A stretch of 12,051 bases of DNA, taken from Clostridia bacterium (lineage in GTDB: Bacteria > Bacillota > DSM-521 > Neomoorellales > SLTJ01). The translations under genes and the position numbers were made by a program. The notes under the pieces are model-generated. The model did no database searches. It was given only the letters and a program-made list of their open reading frames with translations, and was not told where the DNA came from. Location: the NCBI GenBank assembly GCA_014360105.1, contig JACIYD010000019.1, forward strand, positions 1-12,051, written 5' to 3'. Within the stretch, counting starts at the first letter, position 1. Each line of letters starts with the position of its first letter. Positions 1 through 8,926 of this stretch are shown one piece after another.

Positions 1-1
1 G

Positions 2-787
2 CAGGACATTCAGGCCATCGTGGCTCAGGCGGCGCGCCGCCTCGGCGTGAGGCTGGCCTCCGAGGTACCGGAGATCATCAGTGAATACACCATCGAGGCG
101 CGCAAGGCCATCGGTATTCTCGCCGACGCTTACGGCCTCGCCCTCTACGCGCGGGGAAACGGGCGGCGGCCGACCATCCGGGCAGAGGACGTCTACGAGA
201 TCATCCAGCACGCGCGCCTGGTGCCCTGCATCACCTGCCGCGCCAGCCGGAGCACGGAGGTCGGCCGGGTGTTCGGGCTGGGCGTGCTCTCTTTTGTCGG
301 CTGTGTGCTGGAAATCGAAGCGGTGGCCTTTCCGGCGCGTGAGCCGGGGCACGGCCAGATCCGTTTCAACGAGACCGCGGGCAGCATGGCCAAGGATTCC
401 GTCTTCAACGCCGCCGCCGTCATCCGCCGGCTCTGCGGTGAAGACCTGGCCAATTACGACGTGCACATTAACGTGGTGGGCGGCGGCAACATCGACGGGC
501 CGTCTGCCGGCGCCGCCATTTGCCTGGCGCTCTTAAGCGCCATCGAGAACCGGCCCGTTTACCAGGACGTGGCCATCACTGGTGAGATTTCCATTCAGGG
601 AAAGATCAAACCCGTCGGCGGGCTGGCGGAGAAGATTTACGGTGCCAAGCAGGCAGGCATGCGCCTCGTCTTGGTGCCGCAGGAGAATCAGGCCGACATT
701 CCGCAGCAACTGGGCGGTATGCAGGTCGTCCCCGTAGCCACGCTGGAAGAGGCCATTCCCTACGTCTTCGCTCCCCAGGGGGAGTGA
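2..787 (+). CDS. Lon-family ATP-dependent protease, C-terminal part (LonC/LonB-like), 5' truncated by window edge
   Basis: This is the C-terminal part of a Lon-type serine protease; the open frame runs in from the left edge, so the GTG at 20 is probably an internal Val codon and not the start. Residue numbers here count from that GTG. The S16 proteolytic domain is complete, with the catalytic serine in DGPSAG (Ser162) and the catalytic lysine in GGLAEKIYGAK (Lys205). The 43-residue Ser-Lys spacing equals that of E. coli Lon (Ser679/Lys722). The part before about residue 100 looks like the end of an AAA+ module (IRAEDVYEII). Sporeformers carry LonA plus the shorter LonB or LonC, and a LonC-type gene just before dnaB is, from memory, a common arrangement in Clostridia, so LonC is my best guess; LonB cannot be excluded without the N-terminus. 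Known role of the family: ATP-dependent degradation of regulatory or damaged proteins, often sporulation-linked. The stop lies 6 nt before the dnaB start, so co-transcription is likely. Confidence 0.9.
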   Translation, partial: QDIQAIVAQAARRLGVRLASEVPEIISEYTIEARKAIGILADAYGLALYARGNGRRPTIRAEDVYEIIQHARLVPCITCRASRSTEVGRVFGLGVLSFVGCVLEIEAVAFPAREPGHGQIRFNETAGSMAKDSVFNAAAVIRRLCGEDLANYDVHINVVGGGNIDGPSAGAAICLALLSAIENRPVYQDVAITGEISIQGKIKPVGGLAEKIYGAKQAGMRLVLVPQENQADIPQQLGGMQVVPVATLEEAIPYVFAPQGE

Positions 788-793
788 GGCGCC

Positions 794-2125
794 TTGACCG
801 AGCTGAACCGGCCCTTGCCCCACAGCCTTGAGGCAGAACAGGCGGTGCTCGGCGCCATGCTCCTGGAACGGGAGGCGATTTACGTCGCCCTGGAGGCCTT
901 GCGTCCCGATGATTTTTACCACGAGGCGCACCGGGCACTCTTCCAGGTGATGGTGAGCATGAGCGACCGGGGCCAGGCGGTTGACCTGGTAACCGTGGTG
1001 GACGAGCTGCGGCGCCTGGGCCTGCTGGAGAAAGTGGGCGGCATGACCTACGTGGCCTCGCTGGGAGAGAGCGTGCCCTCCACGAGCCACGTGGGGCACT
1101 ATGCACGCATCGTGCGAGAAAAGGCTCTGCTCCGCGGGCTCATTCAGGCCGGCCAGCAGATCATTCAGCGCTGCTACGAGGACGGGCAGGACGTGCAGGA
1201 GCTGCTGGACGACGCCGAACGCCTGGTCTTTAGCCTGGGACAGCGGGAAGTGCGGGAGGGGCTGACCAGCGTGCGGGAATTGCTGGCCGCCACGCTGGAA
1301 CGGCTGGAGAAGCTCAGTCAGAACAGGGGGGAGGTTACCGGCCTTCCTACTTTTAGAGATCTGGACAAGCTCTTGGCCGGCCTGCAGCCGAGCGACCTCA
1401 TCATCTGTGCCGCCCGGCCCGGCATGGGCAAAAGTTCCTTCTGTCTCAACATTGCTCAGGCGGTAGCGCTAAATTATCACCTGCCGGTGGCGCTTTTCAG
1501 CCTGGAAATGTCCAAGGCGCAGGTGGCGGAAAGGCTCCTTGCCGGTGCGGCCATGGTGGAGCAGCACCGCCTGCGTACCGGTTATTTAAGCGAGGAAGAC
1601 TGGGCCCGTCTCACCGCGGTACTGGGTGCCCTGGCCGAAGCACCCATCTACATTGACGATACGCCGGCACCGACGGTGCTGGAGGTGCGGGCCAAGGCGC
1701 GCCGCCTGCAGGCGGAGCGCGGCCTCGGCCTGGTGGTGGTAGACTACCTGCAACTGATGCGGGGGCACGGCCGCTTCGATAACCGGCAGCAAGAAATCGC
1801 CCAGATTTCGCGCAGCCTCAAGAGTCTTGCCCGGGAATTGAACGTGCCGGTATTGGTCCTCTCGCAGCTCAACCGCGGCGTGGAGCAACGCCAGGATAAG
1901 CGCCCCATTATGGCCGACCTCCTGGAAAGCGGCGCCATCGAGGCAGATGCCGACGTCGTCCTCTTTCTTTTCCGCCCGGAATACTACGACCCCGACACCG
2001 ACCGCCGCGGCATTGCCGAGGTGATCGTGGCCAAGCACCGCAACGGCCCGGTGGGAACGGTGGAACTGGCTTTCTTGCCAGAATATACCAAGTTCGTCGA
2101 TCTGGCGCGGGACGAGGAACTCTAG
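794..2125 (+). CDS. dnaB: Replicative DNA helicase DnaB
   Basis: This encodes the ring-shaped replicative helicase that unwinds DNA at the fork and recruits primase. The protein is 443 aa, the normal family length. The N-terminal domain (about residues 5-110, starting with the typical LPHSLEAEQAVLGAML) contacts primase; a linker leads to the RecA-like motor domain (about 175-440). The Walker A motif is RPGMGKSS with Lys213, and Walker B is LVVVDYLQLM with Asp317. The later LSQLNRGVEQR and LLESGAIEADADVV segments are standard DnaB signatures (the usual form is DLRESGAIEQDAD). The start is a TTG at 794, directly before TELNRPLPHS, which matches where DnaB proteins begin. A purine-rich run (777-789) overlapping the stop of the upstream Lon-like gene serves as ribosome binding site, so translation of the two is probably coupled. 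Nothing unusual apart from the TTG start. Confidence 0.97.
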   Translation: MTELNRPLPHSLEAEQAVLGAMLLEREAIYVALEALRPDDFYHEAHRALFQVMVSMSDRGQAVDLVTVVDELRRLGLLEKVGGMTYVASLGESVPSTSHVGHYARIVREKALLRGLIQAGQQIIQRCYEDGQDVQELLDDAERLVFSLGQREVREGLTSVRELLAATLERLEKLSQNRGEVTGLPTFRDLDKLLAGLQPSDLIICAARPGMGKSSFCLNIAQAVALNYHLPVALFSLEMSKAQVAERLLAGAAMVEQHRLRTGYLSEEDWARLTAVLGALAEAPIYIDDTPAPTVLEVRAKARRLQAERGLGLVVVDYLQLMRGHGRFDNRQQEIAQISRSLKSLARELNVPVLVLSQLNRGVEQRQDKRPIMADLLESGAIEADADVVLFLFRPEYYDPDTDRRGIAEVIVAKHRNGPVGTVELAFLPEYTKFVDLARDEEL

Positions 2126-2169
2126 TCCTGCCAGGGATTACCACGGAAAAAGGGAAGGATTGGGCCTGT

Positions 2170-2210
2170 CCGGGACGAAGTATAGCTTGGTTACAAGCAA
2201 TTCGTCCTGG
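2170..2210 (+). promoter_or_regulatory. Leader hairpin before the GH18 gene, touching its ribosome binding site
   Basis: A two-part stem lies in the 97-nt gap between dnaB and the TTG start at 2223. The outer arms 2170-2179 and 2201-2210 pair over 10 bp with one G-U pair; the inner arms GCTTG (2185-2189) and CAAGC (2194-2198) close on a GTTA tetraloop. The last two bases of the outer stem are the first two G of the Shine-Dalgarno GGGAGGG (2209-2215). There is no following T-run, so it is not a standard terminator. A role in translation control is inference. Confidence 0.5.
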
Positions 2211-2222
2211 GAGGGCAAGATT

Positions 2223-3608
2223 TTGGGGAAACAACGGGGAAGAGCTCTTGTCGGCCTCATCTGCCTCTTCTTTTTTCTCGGCGTAATGGCGCCGCCCGCC
2301 GTCGCGGCGCCGCCGGTACGGCTAAAGGTGGACGGGCGGCCGCTCTCGCCCGGAGTCGCCCCGCGCCTGGTCAACGGCCGCGTGGTGGTGCCGGTACGGG
2401 CGGTGGCGGAGGCGCTGGGCGCCCAGGTTGAGTGGGAAAGCAGGAGCCGCCAGGTAACGCTGCGGCGCGAGGGGCGGGAGGTACGCGCCTGGGTGGGCGC
2501 CACCGCGGCCTGGCGGGACGGCGTGCGTTACCGCCTGGACGTGCCCCCTTTCATCCAGGGCGGGCGCTTGCTCGTGCCGGTGCGCTTCTTTGCCGAGGGT
2601 TTGGGTGCGGCGGTACAGTGGGACGGGGCGACCAGGGAGGTACATATTGCAAGCGGCGGCTTGGTTCCTTCCGCCGGTGAGGTCTGGGCGTATTACTACG
2701 GGCGCGGCGCGCAGGAGGACCTGGAAGCGGCCGCGTCCCACCTCAGCCACGTCGTCATTTACTCCTACAGCGTAGATGCCCGGGGCAACCTGGCAGAAAC
2801 CAGCCCCTACCCGGAAGCCAGGCAAACGGCCCACTCGCAGGGCCTGCCGGCAAGCGTCCTTATCTTTCAAAACGACCCGCAAGCGCTGGCGGCGCTGCTC
2901 GGCGATGCCGAGGCGCGACGCACCTTCGTGCGGCAGACGGTGGATCTTTTGCGCAGCGAAGGCTACCACGGCGTCAACCTCGATCTGGAAGGCGTGCCGC
3001 CCGCCGCCCGCGCCGGGTATGTCGCGCTGGTGAAGGATCTGGCCGCGGCGGTGCGGCCCATGGGCAAGACCTTGAGCCTCTCCTTGCCGGCAAAGGAGAG
3101 CGAGGATGTCGCCTGGCAAAAAGGCTACGACTACGCCGCCCTGGGTGCGCTCGCCGACCGGGTCGTGATTATGGCCTACGACCAGCACCACCCGGGCGGC
3201 GCGCCGGGGCCGGTGGCGGCCCTGGACTGGGTAGAGCGGGTGACGCGCTTTGCCGCGTCGCAGATCCCGCCGGAAAAGCTGCTCCTCGGCCTGGGCAGCT
3301 ACGGCTACGATTGGCCACCCTGGGGCCGGGCCAAGGCGCTCACACCCGAAGCGGCCCTTGCCCTGGCGCAGAGCCTGGGCCTTACCCCGGCCTGGCACGA
3401 GACGGCCGCCGTGCCCCACTTCCGCTACTGGGACGCGGCAGGAGGGGCGCACGAGGTCTGGTACGAAAACCTGGACAGCCTGGGCCGCAAGGCAGCCGTG
3501 GCCAGGAAATACGGCCTGCGGGGCGTGGCGGTCTGGCGCCTGGGCTTCCCGCCGGAGGGATTCTGGCGGCAGATTGCGCAGGCCTTCGGCGTGCGCGGCG
3601 CGGCGTAG
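2223..3608 (+). CDS. Exported copper-amine-oxidase-N (stalk) domain plus glycoside hydrolase family 18 protein
   Basis: The predicted protein is 461 aa and secreted. The start is chosen as the TTG at 2223 because GGGAGGG sits 7 nt upstream and the resulting N-terminus is a clean signal peptide: basic GKQRGR, a hydrophobic core to about residue 22, and a signal-peptidase site near AVAA (26-29). Earlier in-frame starts (from 2160) would bury this signal behind a polar extension and a hairpin. Residues about 31-140 form the PF07833-type stalk domain, with two copies of the VPVRAVAEALGA / VPVRFFAEGLGA motif. Residues about 145-455 resemble the GH18 domain of spore cortex enzymes such as SleL/YaaH, including the DxE active-site motif LDLEG (Asp254, Glu256) and VVIMAYDQH. 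The family hydrolyses N-acetylglucosamine-containing polymers; a role in peptidoglycan or spore cortex turnover is likely but inferred. No LysM repeats are present, so the stalk domain probably replaces them for wall attachment. Confidence 0.88.
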   Translation: MGKQRGRALVGLICLFFFLGVMAPPAVAAPPVRLKVDGRPLSPGVAPRLVNGRVVVPVRAVAEALGAQVEWESRSRQVTLRREGREVRAWVGATAAWRDGVRYRLDVPPFIQGGRLLVPVRFFAEGLGAAVQWDGATREVHIASGGLVPSAGEVWAYYYGRGAQEDLEAAASHLSHVVIYSYSVDARGNLAETSPYPEARQTAHSQGLPASVLIFQNDPQALAALLGDAEARRTFVRQTVDLLRSEGYHGVNLDLEGVPPAARAGYVALVKDLAAAVRPMGKTLSLSLPAKESEDVAWQKGYDYAALGALADRVVIMAYDQHHPGGAPGPVAALDWVERVTRFAASQIPPEKLLLGLGSYGYDWPPWGRAKALTPEAALALAQSLGLTPAWHETAAVPHFRYWDAAGGAHEVWYENLDSLGRKAAVARKYGLRGVAVWRLGFPPEGFWRQIAQAFGVRGAA

Positions 3609-3684
3609 CAGGCCCCGCGAGCCTGCCGTCGCAGGAGCAAACCCAGGCCTAGACCTCGGAAAACGGTACTGCGGAGGAGATCTG

Positions 3685-4212
3685 GTGGCCATGAACCTGG
3701 AAGAAGCGCTGAAGAGCGCGGCCGGCCTGATGGCGCTGGCGGCGCGCACCGCCCCCAAGGCGGCGGGTAAGGACTATCTCGTGCTGCACCTGGTAACGGG
3801 CGAGGAGCTGACCCGGCTGGCGGCGGCGATGCAAGCCTACGGGCAGGAAACGGGCAAGCCGAACTTCGACCGGGACGCCGCGGGCGTCGCCCGCTCGAGC
3901 GCCGTTCTCTTGGTGGGGCTGAAGGATGCGGCACCGGCGGGGCTCGACTGCGGCGCCTGCGGGCGCGAGCGCTGCGCAGAACTGGCCCCGCGGGAGGGGC
4001 CGGAGTTTCGCGGTGGGTTTTGCGCTTGGCGGCTGGTCGACCTGGGCATCGCCCTCGGTTCGGCAGTGAAGACGGCCGGCCTGCTCAACGTGGACAACCG
4101 CATTATGTACCGCGCCGGGGTGGCGGCCCGGCGCCTCGGCCTGGTGGAGGCGGACGTGCTCCTCGGCATCCCCTTGAGCGCTACCGGCAAGAACATTTAC
4201 TTCGACCGCTAG
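3685..4212 (+). CDS. DUF2148-domain protein with a conserved cysteine cluster (ferredoxin-like)
   Basis: This small protein (175 aa from GTG 3685) belongs to the DUF2148 'ferredoxin domain-containing' family, whose function is unknown. Four cysteines are visible: Cys89, Cys92 and Cys97 in CGACGRERC, and Cys113 in GFCAWRLVDLGIALGSA; this pattern suggests an iron-sulfur or other metal site. The N-terminal half (LEEALKSAAGLMALAARTAPKA) and the C-terminal stretch EADVLLGIPLSATGKNIYFDR are family hallmarks. The GTG at 3685 is preferred because GGAGGAG (3673-3679) ends 5 nt before it; ATG 3691 would have an 11-nt gap but is possible. The open frame extends upstream to 3250 only because it shadows the GH18 gene. 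It follows the GH18 gene by 76 nt and may share its transcript. The substrate and redox partner cannot be read from sequence. Confidence 0.85.
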   Translation: MAMNLEEALKSAAGLMALAARTAPKAAGKDYLVLHLVTGEELTRLAAAMQAYGQETGKPNFDRDAAGVARSSAVLLVGLKDAAPAGLDCGACGRERCAELAPREGPEFRGGFCAWRLVDLGIALGSAVKTAGLLNVDNRIMYRAGVAARRLGLVEADVLLGIPLSATGKNIYFDR

Positions 4213-4304
4213 CCTGGCCAAGCGGGAGAGCCCCTTCCCCGTCCGACCACCCACCCTTTTTGTCTCTGCCCGGTTTTGGCTCCCTCGTTGGCGCCGCCCT
4301 TTCC

Positions 4305-4333
4305 TTGACAGGGGCGGGCGCGTTTGCTAAACT
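4305..4333 (+). promoter_or_regulatory. Sigma-A-type promoter of the FAD dehydrogenase-purA unit
   Basis: The -35 box TTGACA (4305-4310) is perfect. After a 17-nt spacer comes TAAACT (4328-4333), 4 of 6 matches to TATAAT. The expected transcription start is near 4340, giving an untranslated leader of about 80 nt before the TTG at 4421. The G-rich spacer (GGGGCGGGCGCG) is unusual for a promoter. The preceding 4213-4304 stretch shows no convincing terminator for the DUF2148 gene; the T-run at 4256-4261 lacks a good stem. Confidence 0.8.
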
Positions 4334-4339
4334 GTAGCT

Positions 4340-4374
4340 GCCCCCGGGCAGGCGGCGTGCCCGCCCCAGGGGGC
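4340..4374 (+). promoter_or_regulatory. GC-rich hairpin in the 5' leader of the FAD dehydrogenase gene
   Basis: Outer arms GCCCCC (4340-4345) and GGGGGC (4369-4374) pair perfectly. Inside, two mutually exclusive stems are possible: GGGCA (4346-4350) with TGCCC (4358-4362), or GGCGG (4351-4355) with CCGCC (4361-4365). It begins essentially at the predicted transcription start and ends about 30 nt before the ribosome binding site (4406-4412). No T-run follows, so it is more likely an mRNA-stabilising or regulatory leader structure than a terminator. I do not recognise a riboswitch class. Confidence 0.45.
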
Positions 4375-4420
4375 CTATCCTTGCTGGGGCACCCGCCCGG
4401 AGGGAAGAGGAGAAACGACT

Positions 4421-7113
<2,693 letters not shown>

Positions 7114-7283
7114 TCCCATCTCTAGTGTTAAGGTTATTCTTTTGTACTAATATAAGCGGTGTGGAAGCGGAGCAGGTGTGGGGAGGGTAGGATTGCATTT
7201 TCGGGGGGCTGGGCCGGGTGTGGGCGTGCGTTGTTGCCCCGAAGGTAATCTTGGTCCATGGGATATCTAGACAAGAAACACTC

Positions 7284-7312
7284 TATACAGGCTAAAGAAG
7301 TTGTGGTATAAT
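7284..7312 (+). promoter_or_regulatory. Extended -10 sigma-A promoter upstream of the aminomutase gene
   Basis: TATACA (7284-7289) serves as -35 box (4 of 6 matches), followed by a 17-nt spacer and a perfect TATAAT (7307-7312). The TGG directly before the -10 box (7304-7306) gives the TGn extended -10 element. The expected start of transcription is about 7319. This is the best promoter in the window, yet a terminator-like hairpin follows almost at once. Confidence 0.85.
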
Positions 7313-7329
7313 AAGCCAGGCGAAATTTG

Positions 7330-7360
7330 AAAGATGTCCGACAAAAGCGGACATCTTTTT
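7330..7360 (+). terminator. Intrinsic-terminator-like hairpin just after the promoter (possible attenuator)
   Basis: AAAGATGTCCG (7330-7340) and CGGACATCTTT (7348-7358) form a perfect 11-bp stem around a 7-nt loop (ACAAAAG), and the right arm runs into five T (7356-7360). The shape fits a Rho-independent terminator. It lies about 11 nt after the predicted start site of the promoter at 7284-7312 and 75 nt before the aminomutase ATG. It could terminate read-through from purA, attenuate the aminomutase transcript, or be a dyad operator for a repressor; the sequence alone does not decide. Confidence 0.7.
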
Positions 7361-7435
7361 GGGGAACCGCCGCCAACTTAGGCCCGTCCTATAAAATGGT
7401 GGTGATAGCAAGCCCAAGGGGGGTTAGAGAGGAAA

Positions 7436-8722
7436 ATGTCGAATCAGGTAGAACTTGTCCGCCGGGCAGGCGAAGGCCGGGCCGCTGGTGCGGACGGCAA
7501 GCGCGAGGCTGCCTTGCGTCGCGCCGCGGAACTGAAGGAGCGCATCGCCGATTACCTGGCGGCCGTGCCCCATATACCCACCGGCTTTACCTACCAGGAA
7601 GAGATCGCCGAGAATAAGCGGCGTATACTTAGCGCCCTGGGCGGTACAGAAGAGGATTGGGCAGACTGGCACTGGCACCTGCGCCACCGCATCACCAACG
7701 TCGAAACCCTGCGGGCCATCCTTCCCCTTGGCGAGGCAGAGGCAGAAGGGATCAAAATGGTGGGGCGGCGCTTTCGCTGGGCCATCTCGCCCTATTACGC
7801 CAGCCTAATCACGCCGGGCGACCCTGCCTGCCCCGTTCGCCGCCAGGCGGTGCCCAGCCCGGAGGAACTCTGCGGCGGCGGCGAGGACGATCCCATGGCC
7901 GAGGAATGGACTTCGCCGGCCCCGGGCGTTACCCGCCGCTATCCGGACCGGCTTATCATTAACGTTACCAACCGCTGCGCCATGTATTGCCGCCACTGCC
8001 AGCGCCGGCGCAATATCGGCGAGATCGATCACAACCGGTGCCGCTCCGACCTGGTCCAGGCTCTGGCCTACATCCGGGCCAATGAGGAAATCCGCGATGT
8101 GCTGCTCACCGGCGGGGACGCGCTGCTCTTGAGCGATCGCCAGCTCGACTGGCTCTTGAGCGAACTGGACGCCATTCCCCATGTAGAGATCAAGCGCCTC
8201 GGCACGCGGGTGCCGGTCACCCTGCCGCAGCGCGTTACCCCGGAGCTGTGCGCGGTGCTGGCCAAGCATCCGCCCCTTTATTTGAACACCCAGTTTAACC
8301 ACCCGAAAGAGGTTACCCCGGCGGCCAAGGAGGCCTGCGACCGTCTCGCCGCCGCCGGCGTGGTCCTGGGCAACCAGGCGGTGCTGCTCAAAGGCGTGAA
8401 CGATCACCCCCACGTGATGAAGAAGCTCAACCAGGAACTGCTGAAGATCCGCGTGCGGCCTTACTACCTCTTCCACGCCAAGCAGGTGACCGGCACGGGC
8501 CACTTCGTCACCAGGATCGAGGATGGGCTGGCCATCATGGAAGCGCTGCGCGGCTTCACCTCAGGCCTCGCGATCCCTACGTACATCATTAACGCTCCCA
8601 AAGGTTTCGGCAAAATACCGTTGCTGCCCGACTACCTGCTTGACTATGACGAGCGGGAGGTAACCCTGCGCACCTGGGAGGGGCGGCTTCTGCGCTACCC
8701 CAACGGCTGGGCGTCCGGATGA
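7436..8722 (+). CDS. eam: KamA-family radical SAM aminomutase, probable glutamate 2,3-aminomutase
   Basis: This 428-aa protein belongs to the lysine/glutamate 2,3-aminomutase family: PLP- and S-adenosylmethionine-dependent [4Fe-4S] enzymes that move an amino group from C2 to C3. The cluster motif CAMYCRHC gives Cys181, Cys185 and Cys188. The PLP lysine is Lys393 in NAPKGFGKIP. In lysine 2,3-aminomutase two aspartates (Asp293, Asp330 in the clostridial enzyme) hold the substrate side-chain amine. Here the aligned residues are Lys349 (LFHAKQ) and Asn386 (IINAP), with the same spacings (168 from the first Cys, 37 between them, 7 to the PLP Lys). Lys/Asn at these sites is what I recall for C. difficile glutamate 2,3-aminomutase (Lys332, Asn369). 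The product would be beta-glutamate, a known compatible solute; that role here is inference. The ATG at 7436 is the only start after the in-frame stop at 7406. The gene probably has its own promoter with a hairpin leader. Confidence 0.85.
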   Translation: MSNQVELVRRAGEGRAAGADGKREAALRRAAELKERIADYLAAVPHIPTGFTYQEEIAENKRRILSALGGTEEDWADWHWHLRHRITNVETLRAILPLGEAEAEGIKMVGRRFRWAISPYYASLITPGDPACPVRRQAVPSPEELCGGGEDDPMAEEWTSPAPGVTRRYPDRLIINVTNRCAMYCRHCQRRRNIGEIDHNRCRSDLVQALAYIRANEEIRDVLLTGGDALLLSDRQLDWLLSELDAIPHVEIKRLGTRVPVTLPQRVTPELCAVLAKHPPLYLNTQFNHPKEVTPAAKEACDRLAAAGVVLGNQAVLLKGVNDHPHVMKKLNQELLKIRVRPYYLFHAKQVTGTGHFVTRIEDGLAIMEALRGFTSGLAIPTYIINAPKGFGKIPLLPDYLLDYDEREVTLRTWEGRLLRYPNGWASG

Positions 8723-8734
8723 AGTCCGGATAAA
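8713..8734 (+). repeat. Tandem 11-bp duplication spanning the aminomutase stop codon
   Basis: GTCCGGATGAA (8713-8723) is followed directly by GTCCGGATAAA (8724-8734), with one mismatch. The stop codon TGA (8720-8722) lies in the first unit. It looks like a small slippage duplication at the gene end. Confidence 0.6.
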
Positions 8735-8764
8735 ACGGCGCCGTAAAAGTCTTCCAGGGAAATG

Positions 8765-8793
8765 GCGGCCGGGCGTGAGATGCGCCCGGCCGC
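8765..8793 (+). terminator. Strong GC-rich hairpin downstream of the aminomutase gene (terminator-like, no T-run)
   Basis: GCGGCCGGGCG (8765-8775) and CGCCCGGCCGC (8783-8793) form a perfect 11-bp stem with a 7-nt loop TGAGATG. A second short hairpin follows, CGCCCC (8801-8806) and GGGGCG (8810-8815) on a 3-nt loop. Neither is followed by a U-tract, so classic intrinsic termination is doubtful; they may protect the mRNA 3' end. The rest of 8816-8926 shows nothing I can name. Confidence 0.5.
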
Positions 8794-8926
8794 ATGCGTG
8801 CGCCCCGCAGGGGCGTTAACCTGGATAGCATACTTGGCCCGTTGAAAGGTCCCCACGGGGGTGGCCCCCTCCTGCTCGGATATGGGAACCGGATGGCAGG
8901 AAAAAGCCTGGTTTCTGGCGAAGTGA

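Larger units (their letters stand above)
7114..7435 (+). other. purA-aminomutase intergenic region (322 nt)
   Basis: No gene is supported here. The left half is strongly G-rich on the + strand and holds a G-quadruplex-capable run (7203-7224) overlapping a long-range stem TTCGGGG (7200-7206) / CCCCGAA (7237-7243). The right half is AT-rich (7261-7320 is about 38% GC by hand count) and holds a promoter (7284-7312) and a terminator-like hairpin (7330-7360). A second AT-rich box TATAAAAT at 7390-7397 has no matching -35 element. The ribosome binding site of the next gene is AGAGAGG (7426-7432). Confidence 0.75.

Noticed and set aside
2160..2222. Longer N-terminus for the GH18 protein
   Set aside because: It would precede the signal peptide with 21 polar residues and run through a stable hairpin; TTG 2223 has the better ribosome binding site.
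3250..3684. Upstream extension of the DUF2148 frame
   Set aside because: It overlaps the GH18 gene in another frame, and the encoded Arg/Pro-rich sequence is a typical shadow; the ribosome binding site at 3673-3679 fixes a later start.
2322..3758. 478-codon open frame on the - strand
   Set aside because: It is antisense to the GH18 gene, has no family motifs and no ribosome binding site; long antisense frames are expected in GC-rich genes.
4213..4304. Terminator after the DUF2148 gene
   Set aside because: A T-run exists at 4256-4261, but the only nearby pairing (GGGAG with CTTCC around 4224-4239) is short and too far from it.
7390..7397. TATAAAAT as a second promoter for the aminomutase gene
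   Set aside because: No -35-like hexamer lies 16-18 nt upstream.
7805..8503. 232-codon open frame on the - strand
   Set aside because: It lies fully within the radical SAM aminomutase gene and resembles nothing known.
8841..8864. GTTGAAAG followed by a small C/G stem, reminiscent of the 3' end of CRISPR repeats
   Set aside because: Only one copy is present, with no spacing pattern or second unit, so it cannot be called a repeat.
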